Source: Rhodospirillaceae bacterium
Lineage (GTDB): Bacteria > Pseudomonadota > Alphaproteobacteria > Bin65
Direction of reading: 5' to 3'
NCBI GenBank assembly: GCA_011523655.1
Contig: WTGH01000018.1
Span: forward strand, 186,001 to 250,000
Length of the DNA stretch: 64,000 nt
Below, in pieces: positions 27,695 through 37,029 of the stretch. Both the position numbers and the translations under genes were made by a program. The number at the start of each line of letters is the position of its first letter. Position 1 is the stretch's first letter. Under the pieces are notes generated by a model. It saw nothing but the letters and a program-made list of their open reading frames with translations, made no database searches and was not told the DNA's origin.

Positions 27695-28873
27695 CTACAT
27701 GCGGAAATGCTTGCTCAGGCGCAGCCCCTGGGCCTGGTAGTTGGAGCCCAGGTCCTTGCCGTAGAGCCGGTCCGGGACGGCGCGCAGCCTCTCGTAGACC
27801 AGCCGGCCGACGACCTGCCCGTCCTCGACGAAAAACGGCACCTCGTGGGGCCGGACTTCGAGGACGGCCTTGCTGCCGGTTCCGCCGGCCTCGGGGCTGC
27901 CGAAACCGGGGTCGAAGAAGCCGGCATAGTGGACCCGGAATTCGCCGACCAGCGTGTCGTAGGGGATCATCTCGGCGGCATGGTCCGGCGGCACGGAGAC
28001 CGCTTCCCTGGAGGCCAGGATGTAGAAGTCGTCGACATTGAGGACGAACCCGCCGTCCGCCGGCGCGCGGATCGGCTCCCAGAAGTCCGCCGCCGGATAA
28101 TGGCCGACCCGGTCGACATCGATGACGTCGCAGTTCTTTTTCGCCTTGTAGCCGACGATGGCGTCCGGCCCGCTGCCGCTGAGGTCGAGCGATATGTTGA
28201 GCTTGTCGCCCTCCAGCGTGATTTCCGGGCCGTCGGTCGAGAGCTTGCGCTCGGTCTGCAGCGCGCGCATCGCCGTCTTGCTGAGCGTCGGCGCGCCGCG
28301 GCGCAGCCGGAGCTGGTTGAGCCTGGTGCCGGTCCGCACCCGCACGCTGAAGGTGCGCGGCGAGATTTCGGCGTACAGCGCGCCGCAATAGCCGGCCGCG
28401 ATGCGGTCGAACGCGGTCGAATAGTCGGTGATGACGCGGGTGAAGATGTCCAGCCGCCCCGCCGAGCTCTTGGGGTTGGCATAGGCGTTCAGGGGCTTGG
28501 GCAGATCGAGCTGCTCCAGCAGCGGCACGATATAGACATGCCCCTGTTCCAGGACCCCGCCGTCGGCGAGGTCGATCTCGTATTGCGCAAAGGCGTCGAT
28601 CCGGTCCCTGACACTGTGGTCCGGCCCGGGCAGGAAGCTGGCGTTGACCCGGTAGGCGGTCCTGCCCAGCCGGAGGTCGAGGCTCGCCGGCTGGATCTGC
28701 GGGTCGCCGATCGTCTCGGACGCCAGGATCTTCCGGCCGCGGATCAGACCCTCGACTTCCTGGGACGGATAGATCCCGGTATTCGGGCGCGACCTGTCGC
28801 CCTCCGCCGCGGCGTCGGGGGTTTCGGAACCGAACAGGTCAATGTCGCCGGCAGGGGTCGGTCGAGATTCCAT
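27695..28873 (-). CDS. dcd: 2'-deoxycytidine 5'-triphosphate deaminase (long form)
   Basis: A 392-residue protein about twice the length of classical Dcd. It contains two dUTPase-like barrels: the first has [11 protein letters not shown] and [16 protein letters not shown], and the second has [22 protein letters not shown] and [11 protein letters not shown]. This double-domain type is common in alphaproteobacteria and deaminates dCTP to dUTP for thymidylate synthesis. The ATG at 28873 was chosen over 28906 as more family-like. It is downstream of rpsA on the same strand, but about 245 bp away. Confidence 0.88.
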   Translation of the reverse strand: MESRPTPAGDIDLFGSETPDAAAEGDRSRPNTGIYPSQEVEGLIRGRKILASETIGDPQIQPASLDLRLGRTAYRVNASFLPGPDHSVRDRIDAFAQYEIDLADGGVLEQGHVYIVPLLEQLDLPKPLNAYANPKSSAGRLDIFTRVITDYSTAFDRIAAGYCGALYAEISPRTFSVRVRTGTRLNQLRLRRGAPTLSKTAMRALQTERKLSTDGPEITLEGDKLNISLDLSGSGPDAIVGYKAKKNCDVIDVDRVGHYPAADFWEPIRAPADGGFVLNVDDFYILASREAVSVPPDHAAEMIPYDTLVGEFRVHYAGFFDPGFGSPEAGGTGSKAVLEVRPHEVPFFVEDGQVVGRLVYERLRAVPDRLYGKDLGSNYQAQGLRLSKHFRM

Positions 28874-29118
28874 GCGCACGGTACGGCTATCGGCTCTGCA
28901 CACCATGCCATAGCCGAAAAATCAGTTAAATCAGGAAGTTACCCCATTCCATCCGGAATTTGCGCCGCTGGTTTTCCCAAGGCCCGGCTGCGGAAAAATA
29001 TTGGCAGGCAACGCGTTGCGCCGGTTACGCACCCAATTCACGCAATCCACAAAGACGCCGTCCCGCCGCGGCCCGGCCGGCAGCCGCCGCGCCGCAGGGG
29101 CCGGCCAAACCCGGCGCC

Positions 29119-30822
29119 CTATCCGTCCTTCTTCGCCTTGTTGAGCGCGGCGCCGAGGATATCGCCCAGCGAGGCGCCGGAATCGGACGAGCCGAACTGC
29201 TCCATGGCCTCCTTGTCCTCGGCGATCTCCCGCGCCTTGACCGACAGGGAGAGCTTGCGGGCGCTCTTGTCGAAGTTGGTGACCTTGGCGTCGATCTTCT
29301 CGCCCACGGCGAAGCGGTCCGGCCGTTGCTCGGCGCGCTCGCGCGACAGGTCGGCCTTGCGGATGAAGCCCTGGATGCCGTGGACCTCGACCTCGAGGCC
29401 GCCGGTGGTCACGGCGGTGATCGTCGAGGTCACGAGGGCGCCCTTGCGGATCGACCCGGCCGCGCTGGCCAGCGGGTCTTCCGACAGCTGCTTGATGCCC
29501 AGGCTGATCCGCTCCTTCGCGGTATCGACCTCGAGGAGCTTCACCTTCACCATGTCGCCTTTCTTGTACTCGGCGACGGCTTGCTCGCCCGGCGTGTTCC
29601 AGGAGATGTCGGACAGGTGCACCATGCCGTCGATATCGCCCGGCAGGCCGACGAACAGGCCGAACTCGGTGATGTTGCGGATTTCGCCCTCGAGCTCCGT
29701 GCCGGCCGGATACTGTTCGGCGAAGGTCGTCCAGGGATTGTCCCGCGTCTGCTTCAGCCCGAGGCTGATCCGGCGGCGCTGGGGATCGACGTCCAGCACC
29801 ATCACCTCGACCTCCTGGCTCGTCGAGACGATCTTGCCGGGATGCACGTTCTTCTTGGTCCACGACATTTCCGAGACGTGGACCAGGCCCTCGATGCCCG
29901 CTTCCAGCTCCACGAAGGCGCCGTAGTCGGTGATGTTGGTGACCCGGCCGGTGAAGCGCGCGTTCTCGGGATACTTGGCTTCGACGCCGTCCCAGGGATC
30001 GGCCTCGAGCTGCTTCATGCCGAGACTGATGCGCTGGGTGTCCGGATTGAAGCGGATCACCTGCACGTCGACCGTCTCGCCGATGTTGAGCGCTTCCGAG
30101 GGATGGTTGACGCGTTTCCACGAAATGTCGGTGACGTGAAGCAGGCCGTCGATGCCGCCCAGATCGACGAAGGCGCCGTAGTCGGTGATGTTCTTCACCA
30201 CGCCCTTGAGCACCTGGCCTTCCTTCAGGTTGGCGATCAGCTCGGCGCGGGCCTCGGCGCGGGTCTCTTCCAGCACGGCGCGGCGCGAGACGACGATGTT
30301 GCCGCGCTGCCGGTCCATCTTGAGGATCTGGAAGGGCTGCGGCGTGTTCATGATCGGCGTCACGTCGCGCACCGGCCGGATATCGACCTGGCTGCCCGGC
30401 AGGAAGGCGACGGCGCCGTTGAGATCGACCGTGAAGCCGCCCTTGACCCGGCCGAAGATGTGGCCGGTGACGCGCTGGCCGTCGTTGAAGGCGCTTTCGA
30501 GCTGGACCCAGGCCTCCTCGCGGCGGGCCTTGTCGCGCGACAGCACGGCCTCGCCGTTGGCGTTTTCCAGCCGCTCGACATAGACCTCCACCTCGTCGCC
30601 GGCCTTGATTTCCGGCGCCGCGCCCGGCGGCGCGAATTCCTTGATCGGCACGCGGCCTTCGGCCTTGAGGCCGACGTCGATCACGGCGAAGTCGTTTTCG
30701 ATCGCCACGATCCGGCCGGCCACCACCTTGCCTTCGAACTGGTCGTGGTCTTTCAGGGATGCATCGAGCAGCGCGGCGAAGTCCTCGCCGGACGCCGCCG
30801 CGGTTTCTGTCGCAGTCGTCAT
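29119..30822 (-). CDS. rpsA: 30S ribosomal protein S1
   Basis: A 567-residue protein of six S1 (OB-fold) RNA-binding repeats. Examples are VVAGRIVAIENDFAVIDVGLK, GVVKNITDYGAFVDLGGIDG, GRVTNITDYGAFVELEAG and GEIRNITEFGLFVGLPGDI. It recruits mRNA to the ribosome. It lies 133 bp after cmk in the widespread cmk-rpsA order. Confidence 0.96.
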   Translation of the reverse strand: MTTATETAAASGEDFAALLDASLKDHDQFEGKVVAGRIVAIENDFAVIDVGLKAEGRVPIKEFAPPGAAPEIKAGDEVEVYVERLENANGEAVLSRDKARREEAWVQLESAFNDGQRVTGHIFGRVKGGFTVDLNGAVAFLPGSQVDIRPVRDVTPIMNTPQPFQILKMDRQRGNIVVSRRAVLEETRAEARAELIANLKEGQVLKGVVKNITDYGAFVDLGGIDGLLHVTDISWKRVNHPSEALNIGETVDVQVIRFNPDTQRISLGMKQLEADPWDGVEAKYPENARFTGRVTNITDYGAFVELEAGIEGLVHVSEMSWTKKNVHPGKIVSTSQEVEVMVLDVDPQRRRISLGLKQTRDNPWTTFAEQYPAGTELEGEIRNITEFGLFVGLPGDIDGMVHLSDISWNTPGEQAVAEYKKGDMVKVKLLEVDTAKERISLGIKQLSEDPLASAAGSIRKGALVTSTITAVTTGGLEVEVHGIQGFIRKADLSRERAEQRPDRFAVGEKIDAKVTNFDKSARKLSLSVKAREIAEDKEAMEQFGSSDSGASLGDILGAALNKAKKDG

Positions 30823-30955
30823 GGGGGTTCCGGATGTCCTCTCGTTTTCCGGCCGGCTCTCTGGCTGCAGTCCCGACGGATCGCTTCCTGACGGGCCGGT
30901 CCCCTTTCGGAACGCCGGTCAGGCCGGGTCGGAAAGCAGCGCCGATGCGTTGCCG

Positions 30956-31660
30956 TTACCGGACATCCTGCACGAGCCGTCGCCACCCCGGCGCACGCTG
31001 CGCCACGATATCCAGCGCCGCACGGAATGCGGCCTCGGCGTCGAGGGTACTGGTATCGAGAATCGCCGCGTCGTCGGCGGGCTTCAGCGGCGCTACGGCG
31101 CGGCTGCTGTCGCGGCCGTCGCGCGCCTCAAGCTCGCTCAGGACAGCCGGGTATATAACGTCCGCCCCGGCGGCCTGCAACTCTGCAAACCGGCGCCGCG
31201 CCCTTTCGTCCGGGCTTGCCGTGACGAAGATTTTCACCGGCGCGTCCGGGACGACGACGGTGCCGATATCCCGGCCGTCGATCGCGGCGCCGCGCCGGCC
31301 GGCCGGCGGATTGCGGGCGAAGCGGCGCTGGAAGTCCAGCAGGGCCGCGCGAACCGAGGGGAACGCGGCGACCCTGGAGGCGGCGTCGCCCGTTTCCGGT
31401 GCGCGCAACGCCGGGTCGGAAAGGCGGCCGGTGTCGAGGCTTGCAGCGGCGGCGACGGCGGCCGCCTCGTCCGCCGGGTCGCCGCCCGCGCGCAGGACGG
31501 CCAGCCCGACGGCGCGGTAGAGCGCGCCGGAATCGAGGTGGGCGAGATCGAGCGCTGCGGCGAGCCGCCGGGCCAGCGTGCCCTTGCCGGCCGCGGCCGG
31601 GCCGTCGACGGCGATGACGAGCGGGAGCGGGGACACGGACTCTGACGGAGGGTCGGACAT
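30956..31660 (-). CDS. cmk: Cytidylate kinase
   Basis: A 234-residue P-loop kinase phosphorylating CMP and dCMP. It shows [55 protein letters not shown] and the RRRFAEL lid-like segment. It is upstream of rpsA, and divergent from apaG. Confidence 0.94.
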   Translation of the reverse strand: MSDPPSESVSPLPLVIAVDGPAAAGKGTLARRLAAALDLAHLDSGALYRAVGLAVLRAGGDPADEAAAVAAAASLDTGRLSDPALRAPETGDAASRVAAFPSVRAALLDFQRRFARNPPAGRRGAAIDGRDIGTVVVPDAPVKIFVTASPDERARRRFAELQAAGADVIYPAVLSELEARDGRDSSRAVAPLKPADDAAILDTSTLDAEAAFRAALDIVAQRAPGWRRLVQDVR

Positions 31661-31825
31661 GGTCGCGCCGGAGATAATCCTGTGCCGTGGAAGCTAATGC
31701 ATTTTCCGCTCGCGCGGAATCGGCGCCGCCGCCCCAAACGAACCGGACGCACGAAGATGCCGCCTCGACAGCGGCCGGAACCTGCCTACATATCCGGCGT
31801 CAACCTGTGCAGCCATGTTCGGACC

Positions 31826-32218
31826 ATGTATTCGGAAAAGACGGCCGACATTCTCGTCTCGGTCAAGCCGTTCTATCTGGAAGAGCAGTCGGAGCCCGAC
31901 GAAAACCGCTATGTCTGGGCCTACACCGTGACGATCAGCAACGAGGGCGGGGACCGGGTCCAGCTGCTCAACCGGCACTGGCGGATCACCGACGCGGCCG
32001 GCCAGCAGCAGGAGGTGCGCGGCCCCGGCGTGGTCGGCGAGCAGCCGGTGCTGGAGCCGGGCCAGAGCTTCGAATACACCAGCGGCTGCCCGCTCGCGAC
32101 GCCGTCCGGCTTCATGGTCGGCGCCTATGAAATGACGCGCGAAGACGGCAGCCGGTTCCAGGTCCGCATCCCGATGTTCTCGCTGGACAGCCCCTTCGTC
32201 CGGAACATGGTGCACTAG
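31826..32218 (+). CDS. apaG: ApaG domain protein
   Basis: A 130-residue Apa[72 protein letters not shown] and a GSYEM-like [13 protein letters not shown]. This is a fibronectin-type fold linked to Co/Mg efflux phenotypes, with unknown biochemistry. The frame is open from 31682; the Met at 31826 matches the usual ApaG start, though no strong ribosome site is visible. Confidence 0.9.
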   Translation: MYSEKTADILVSVKPFYLEEQSEPDENRYVWAYTVTISNEGGDRVQLLNRHWRITDAAGQQQEVRGPGVVGEQPVLEPGQSFEYTSGCPLATPSGFMVGAYEMTREDGSRFQVRIPMFSLDSPFVRNMVH

Positions 32219-32249
32219 GCGCCCGCCGACCTCAGGGAGAAACCGTTTC

Positions 32250-33215
32250 ATGCTGCTCCGCCTGGTGCCGGCCGGCACGACCATCCCGTTTGTCCGTTAC
32301 CGCAGGATCTATCTCGCCCTTTCGGTCGCCCTGCTGATCCTCAGCGGCGCCATGTTCTTCGGGCAGGGCCTTAACTTCGGCATCGATTTCAAGGGCGGCA
32401 TCCTGCTCCAGGTCACGGCTCTGGACGAGAAGGGCAACGAGAAGCCGGCCGACGTCGCCGGCCTGCGGAGCCGGCTCAACGCGCTCGGGCTGGGCGAGGT
32501 CTCGATCCAGAACTTCGGCACGGATTCCGAAGTCCTGATCCGGGTCGAGAAGCAGCCCGGCGACAACAAGCGCCAGATGCAGGCGATCGAAACGGTTACC
32601 GCGGCGCTGGGCAAGGGCTACCGCGTCGGCCGCGAGGAATTCGTCGGGCCCAAGGTCGGCGCCGAACTGATCCAGGCGGGCATCATCGCGACGGTGCTCG
32701 CGCTGCTTGCGATCATGGCCTATGTCTGGTTCCGCTTCGAATGGCAGTTCGCCATCGCGGCCGTGGCGGCGCTGACCCACGACGTGCTGCTGACGATCGG
32801 CCTGTTCAGCCTGTTCCAGTTCGAATTCAACCTCTCGACCGTCGCTGCGGTGCTGACCATCGCCGGCTATTCGATCAACGACACGGTGGTGGTGTTCGAC
32901 CGGGTGCGCGAAAACATGCGCAAATACAAGAAGCTGGCGATGCCCGACCTGATGAATCTGTCGCTCAACGACACCCTGTCGCGCACGGTGCTGACCAGCG
33001 TCACGACCCTGCTGGCGCTGCTGGCGCTGTTTTTCCTGGGCGGCGAGGTCATCCGCGGCTTCTCCATCGCCCTCATCTGGGGCGTGGTCATCGGCACCTA
33101 TTCCTCGATCTGCCTGGCGGTGCCGCTGCTGCTGATCCTGCGCATCAAGCGGCTCGGCCGGTCGAGCGACGGTTCCAGCGACGCCGGCGACGCCGCCGAG
33201 GCGGCCGCGGGCTAG
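32250..33215 (+). CDS. secF: Protein translocase subunit SecF
   Basis: A 321-residue inner-membrane protein with six helices. It has the signature FGIDFKGGILLQV (43-55), GPKVGAELIQAGI, the VRFEWQFAIAAVAALTHDV-type loop, the conserved SINDTVVVFDRVREN and a final amphipathic basic end. It works with SecD in proton-driven steps of protein export. secD is not adjacent: the upstream neighbour is apaG. AGGGAGAA precedes the ATG. Confidence 0.95.
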   Translation: MLLRLVPAGTTIPFVRYRRIYLALSVALLILSGAMFFGQGLNFGIDFKGGILLQVTALDEKGNEKPADVAGLRSRLNALGLGEVSIQNFGTDSEVLIRVEKQPGDNKRQMQAIETVTAALGKGYRVGREEFVGPKVGAELIQAGIIATVLALLAIMAYVWFRFEWQFAIAAVAALTHDVLLTIGLFSLFQFEFNLSTVAAVLTIAGYSINDTVVVFDRVRENMRKYKKLAMPDLMNLSLNDTLSRTVLTSVTTLLALLALFFLGGEVIRGFSIALIWGVVIGTYSSICLAVPLLLILRIKRLGRSSDGSSDAGDAAEAAAG

Positions 33216-33273
33216 TAGGCCGAAGCGGCAGCCGGGACCGCCGCCCCAGGCCGCCCCGGCGGGAGCGCCCCCG

Positions 33274-33666
33274 GTGGAACTCACGGAAGCGCCGCGCGGC
33301 GACCGGCCCTTTATCGAAAGCTACGGCCCCGGCGGGTTCCGGATCGGCGGCGTGCGGTGGACCGGGCCGGTCCTGATCCTGACGGACCGCGTCGTCGCCT
33401 GGGAACACGGCGGCGGCACGCCCCTGGATGCCGCGGCGCTCGCCGCCGCCTTTGCCGGCGAGTCGATGGAACTGCTCATCCTCGGCCTCGGCGCCGGCCC
33501 CGCGGCTGTTTCTGCGGCGGTCCCGCCTGCGGTGCGCGAAGCCCTGAGGGATGCGGGCCTCGCGCTCGAAGCGATGGACACCGGCGCCGCCTGCCGGACC
33601 TACAACCTGCTGGCCGGCGAAGGCCGGGCCGTCGGCGCCGCCCTCATCGCCCTGCCGGCCCAATAG
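33274..33666 (+). CDS. Mth938-like domain protein
   Basis: A 130-residue protein of the Mth938/NDUFAF3-like fold (PFIESYGPGGFRIGGVRWTGPV, LLILGLGAG, MDTGAACRTYNLLAGEGRAVGAALIAL). The family pattern Tyr-Gly-x-Gly-x-Phe and TxxAxxTYN is clear. Mitochondrial relatives act in complex I assembly, and the bacterial function is not proven. It begins at a GTG with GGGAG 8 bp upstream, 58 bp after secF. An NDUFAF6-like gene lies about 0.8 kb away. Confidence 0.85.
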   Translation: MELTEAPRGDRPFIESYGPGGFRIGGVRWTGPVLILTDRVVAWEHGGGTPLDAAALAAAFAGESMELLILGLGAGPAAVSAAVPPAVREALRDAGLALEAMDTGAACRTYNLLAGEGRAVGAALIALPAQ

Positions 33667-33668
33667 CA

Positions 33669-33697
33669 AACGGGCCCCGCCGGCAGCGGAGCCCGTT
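33669..33697. terminator. Bidirectional terminator hairpin
   Basis: AACGGGCCCCGC / GCGGAGCCCGTT, a 12-bp stem with one G-T type mismatch and CGGCA loop, immediately after the Mth938-like stop and before the end of the convergent PuuD-like gene. It is flanked by A- and T-rich ends (AAAC...GTTC). Confidence 0.7.
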
Positions 33698-33744
33698 CGA
33701 TGGTCTTGCCGGCCTTGGGCCGGCCTCGCTAGCGCGGCGTGCCG

Positions 33745-34362
33745 CTATCCGCCGAAGCCGACGAAGCCGGCGTTCTGGTGGGCCACCATGCAGAACAGCA
33801 TGGGGATCGAGAGCAGCGTGTTGGTGCGCGAGAACAGCATGGCCATGCGCGCCGACTTGGCCTTCGAATCGGCGTCCGCCTCGACGATGCCGAGCGCGCG
33901 CTTCTGGTTCGGCCAGATGACGAACCAGACGTTGAACCACATGATCGTGCCGAGCCACATGCCGATGCCGATCGCGGTGCTGTTGCCCTCGTCCATGAAG
34001 CCGATCGCGATGGCCTCGACGAGATAGCCGTTCATCAGGGCCAGGATCAGGCCGGTGACGATCGTCGACATGGCGCCCCAGCGGAACCAGAACAGGGCCG
34101 CCGGCGCGATCACCTTGCCGATCGCCGGCTTCTGCTCGTCCGGGATGTTCGGCATGTTGGGGATCTGGACGAAGTTGAAATAATACAACAGGCCGATCCA
34201 CATGACGCCCGACAGGACGTGCAGATAGCGGAACAGGAAGCTCCACCAGCTGTGGTCGAACGCGCCGCCGCCGGCCGTGGCGCCGACGATGATAAACATG
34301 ACGACCAGCGCCACGATGCCGGCAATCACCGTATTGCTGAGCTTTGTCAGAATTGCTGCCAT
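33745..34362 (-). CDS. PuuD-type (urate hydroxylase membrane domain) integral membrane protein
   Basis: A 205-residue protein with five or six transmembrane helices. It has HVLSGVMWIGLLYYFNFVQIP, WFRWGAMSTIVTGLI, GTIMWFNVWFVIWPNQKRALG and a helix RMAMLFSRTNTLLSIPMLFCMV. These match the N-terminal membrane part of PuuD. The C-terminal cytochrome c domain of full PuuD is absent, so urate oxidation itself is doubtful. It stands alone. Confidence 0.75.
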   Translation of the reverse strand: MAAILTKLSNTVIAGIVALVVMFIIVGATAGGGAFDHSWWSFLFRYLHVLSGVMWIGLLYYFNFVQIPNMPNIPDEQKPAIGKVIAPAALFWFRWGAMSTIVTGLILALMNGYLVEAIAIGFMDEGNSTAIGIGMWLGTIMWFNVWFVIWPNQKRALGIVEADADSKAKSARMAMLFSRTNTLLSIPMLFCMVAHQNAGFVGFGG

Positions 34363-34441
34363 GATGTCTGCCCCGGAAAAGTTACACCCCAGCAGAGCCC
34401 GGCCGGCCGCCGCGCACCTGCGCTCCGCCTAATCTGCATCT

Positions 34442-35326
34442 ATGGAAGAAAAAGGCAACAGAATCGCCGCCGAAAGCGCCATTGGGGACGATGCGGTCGA
34501 AGCCTGCCGCCGGCTGGCGCGGCGGCAGGATTTCGAACGCTATCTCGCGACCCTGTTCGCGCCCCGCCCGCGGCGGCCGGCCCTGTGGATCCTGCTCGCC
34601 TTCAATGCGGAAATCGCCCGGACCCGGGAAATCGTCAGCGAGGCGGCGCTCGGCGAAATCCGGCTGCAATGGTGGCGCGATGCGCTGGAGGCCGCAGCGG
34701 CGGACGGGCCCGTGCGCCAGCACGAGGTGGCCGCGCCGCTGGCCGAAGCGTTGCGCGCCGGCGCACTCGATCCGGACCTGTTGCACGGCCTGATCGACGC
34801 GCGGATGCGCGATCTGGACGACGCGCCGATGGCCGACGAGGCGGCGCTGCTCGACTATGCCGGGCAGACCGGCGGCCTTCTGGCCGAGGCAATGGCGGCT
34901 GCGGCCGAAGGCGGGCAGGCGGGCGAAGCGGCCCGGCAAGCGGCAAGGGCGCTGGGAACCGGATGGGCGCTCGCCGGCATCCTGCGCGCCGCCCATTTCC
35001 ACGCTACCGGGGGCCGGCAGTTGCTGCCGCAATCGGCGCTCGCGGCGGGCGGCGCAGGCGCGCGCGACCTGGCCGAGCGCCGTGCGACGCCGGGGGTGAG
35101 GGCCGCGGCCGGAACCGTGGCGGCGATGGCGCGGGACCGGCTGGCCGAAGCGGGGAAGACCGGCAGCCCTGCGGATCGCCTGCTGGTCCTGAAACCGGTC
35201 GCGCTCGCCTGGCTGAAACGCCTGGAACGCGCCGGCTTCGACCCCTTCGCCGTGCCGGACCGCCTGGCGCCGGCCCACCTGCTCGTGGTCATGCTCGCCG
35301 CGCGCTGGTTGGGCCGGGGAATTTAG
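34442..35326 (+). CDS. Squalene/phytoene-synthase-family protein, NDUFAF6-like
   Basis: A 294-residue protein of the all-helical trans-prenyltransferase fold (RRQDFERYLATLFAPRPRRPAL, AFNAEIARTREIVSEAALGEI, RLQWWRDALE). The two Asp-rich DxxxD motifs needed for prenyl-diphosphate chemistry are replaced, the second segment reading GTGWALAGILRAAHFHA. That pattern is seen in the NDUFAF6-like group (complex I assembly factor in mitochondria) rather than in real squalene synthases. The function is inferred. Confidence 0.78.
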   Translation: MEEKGNRIAAESAIGDDAVEACRRLARRQDFERYLATLFAPRPRRPALWILLAFNAEIARTREIVSEAALGEIRLQWWRDALEAAAADGPVRQHEVAAPLAEALRAGALDPDLLHGLIDARMRDLDDAPMADEAALLDYAGQTGGLLAEAMAAAAEGGQAGEAARQAARALGTGWALAGILRAAHFHATGGRQLLPQSALAAGGAGARDLAERRATPGVRAAAGTVAAMARDRLAEAGKTGSPADRLLVLKPVALAWLKRLERAGFDPFAVPDRLAPAHLLVVMLAARWLGRGI

Positions 35327-35346
35327 GGCGCGGCCGTCATGCGCGC

Positions 35347-36189
35347 TCAGGCCCGGCTGCGTGCAGCTTGCGCCGCGCCCTCGAAGGCCATTTCCATGCC
35401 CCGGCTCATGCTGCTCGAGCCGGTCAGCACGGTGCCGCCGTCGACCGGGATGTTGCCGCCGGTGATGTAGGCCGCCATCGGCGAGGCCAGGAACAGGGCA
35501 GCGTCGCCGACCTCGGATTTCAGGCCGAAACGCTTCATCGGCGTCATCTCGGCGGCCGCTTGCTTGGCCGCGCCGGTCGGCGCGAGTCGCTCCATGCCCT
35601 CGGTGCCCTCGATCGGGCCGGGGATGATGGTGTTGACCCGCACGCCCATCGGCGCCCATTCCAGGGCGAGGCCGCGGCACAGCATGTCGAGCCCCGCCTT
35701 GGCGGCGCAGACATGGGTCTGGAAGCTATAGGCGTGGATCGCCTGGGGCGCCGAGATCGCGATGCAGGAGGCGCCCGGTCTCACCAGATGGTCGAAGCCG
35801 GCGCGGAACACGTTGTAGCTGCCGTTGAGATCGATATCGACCACGGTCTTGAAGCCGTTGGCCGACATGCCGAGCGCCGGAGCGACAAAATTGCCGGCCT
35901 GCCCGGCGATCAGCGTGTGGATCGGCCCATGCCGGGCGGCGGCCTCCTTGAGCGCGCCGTCGATCCGGGCGTAGTCGCGGACGTCGGCGCTCGTGCCGAA
36001 CACGTCTCCGCCATGCCCTCTCAGTTCTTCGACGGCGCCTTCGACCCGCTCCGCCGACCGGCTGCAGATCGACAGTCTGGCGCCGAACTCGGCGAAGCGG
36101 TGGGCGATGCCCAGATTGATGCCGCTCGACCCGCCGGCGATGAAGACGTGGGTGTCGCGGAAATCGGCGTCGGAAAGCAGGACGGTCAT
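35347..36189 (-). CDS. SDR-family oxidoreductase resembling 2,4-dienoyl-CoA reductase
   Basis: A 280-residue Rossmann protein with nucleotide loop FIAGGSSGINLGIAHRFAEFG and ADVRDYA. In the active site Lys164 is kept, but Val160 takes the place of the usual Tyr (HVCAAKAG). The following LALEWAPMGVRVNTIIPGPI and EGTEGMERL closely recall DECR2/Sps19-type 2,4-dienoyl-CoA reductases, which also lack the Tyr. It probably assists oxidation of unsaturated fatty acids. The start is at 36189; the longer frame to 36243 lacks homology. Confidence 0.82.
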   Translation of the reverse strand: MTVLLSDADFRDTHVFIAGGSSGINLGIAHRFAEFGARLSICSRSAERVEGAVEELRGHGGDVFGTSADVRDYARIDGALKEAAARHGPIHTLIAGQAGNFVAPALGMSANGFKTVVDIDLNGSYNVFRAGFDHLVRPGASCIAISAPQAIHAYSFQTHVCAAKAGLDMLCRGLALEWAPMGVRVNTIIPGPIEGTEGMERLAPTGAAKQAAAEMTPMKRFGLKSEVGDAALFLASPMAAYITGGNIPVDGGTVLTGSSSMSRGMEMAFEGAAQAARSRA

Positions 36190-37029
36190 GGCGGCGGGCC
36201 TCGTTTGGCGTTGCGGGGCGGCCAGCTTAGCGCCGTCCGGCAACGAGGACAGTGCGGTCCTGTGCCCCCTGCCCCTGGATTCTTCTGCAAAAGGGCGTGC
36301 CGGACAGGCCGGACGCCGGAAAACGGCCGGATTTTGAATAACCGTTCAATATCAGTTTCCCTAAGCCTTTGAAATTGCTCTGTTTTTGGTATTAGACAGA
36401 ACGTTCTAAATAATATGTTTTTTTGTGCCCGGCAACCCTAACCCTTTGGAATCGTTGGAAACACGCCCTTCGGAAATGCGCAAAATCAATCTCGATAGGA
36501 AATTTTCCAGCCTCCCGGCCGAACGGGAGCGCCGCTCGACACCGGGGCGGCACCGCCGGGCAGGATCGGGGGCACGATGGCCCGGCGGAATCGGAGGGTC
36601 GAACCGGAGGGTCCAATCGGACGGGGTCCGGCCGTCAAGCCCGATGGCGCATGGGGCGGCACCCTGGATCGCCGATTGGCGGCGGCGGGCCGGAGAGCGG
36701 GCCGGAAAGCGGGAAAAACGGAACGGTCCCGCACGGTCTCCCGACTGTTTCTTCGTTTGCTTCTTTTCGGGGGGTGTCGGCCGGCCGCGGCAGGCGCACT
36801 TCGGGCATTGACGGGGCCGATATAGGGCGCGGGATCGCCCGTGTCAAGGAATATTATCGAAAAAAAGGAAATATTGTTGGAGACCGGCCCGGCGGAGCCC
36901 GCCGTGCGGCTTTTCGTAGAGAAATCCTTGGGGGAGGGTGCAAAGAGTCGATTGGAGCCGGTCGCCGGTGTTGCCCGCGCGGCAGGATTTCCCTTTCTCG
37001 CGCCGCCGTTTGCCGCCATCACGGTCGCC
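36190..37029. other. 840-bp gap without a convincing gene, partly AT-rich
   Basis: This lies between divergent SDR and acyl-CoA synthetase genes. 36335-36425 is strikingly AT-rich for this genome and contains TTGAAA (36369) and TATTAG (36390) with 15-bp spacing, and AGAACGTTCT (36398-36407, palindrome). 36841-36885 is again A/T-rich (GAAAAAAAGGAAATATTG). Overlapping frames in this gap are Arg/Gly/Pro-rich shadows without family features. It may hold two promoters, a long leader or a small RNA. Confidence 0.5.

Noticed and set aside
34442..35326. True squalene or phytoene synthase of a hopanoid/carotenoid pathway
   Set aside because: The Asp-rich DxxxD motifs are not intact and no hpn or crt neighbours are present; the NDUFAF6-like group fits better.
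36425..36811. Possible 128-aa gene in the 840-bp gap
   Set aside because: Arg/Gly/Ser-rich translation, no ribosome site, overlapping frames of equal quality on both strands.
36841..37029. GTG start at 36841 for the ADP-forming ligase
   Set aside because: The extra 63 residues lack homology and cover the AT-rich leader; ATG 37030 begins right before the CoA-binding domain.
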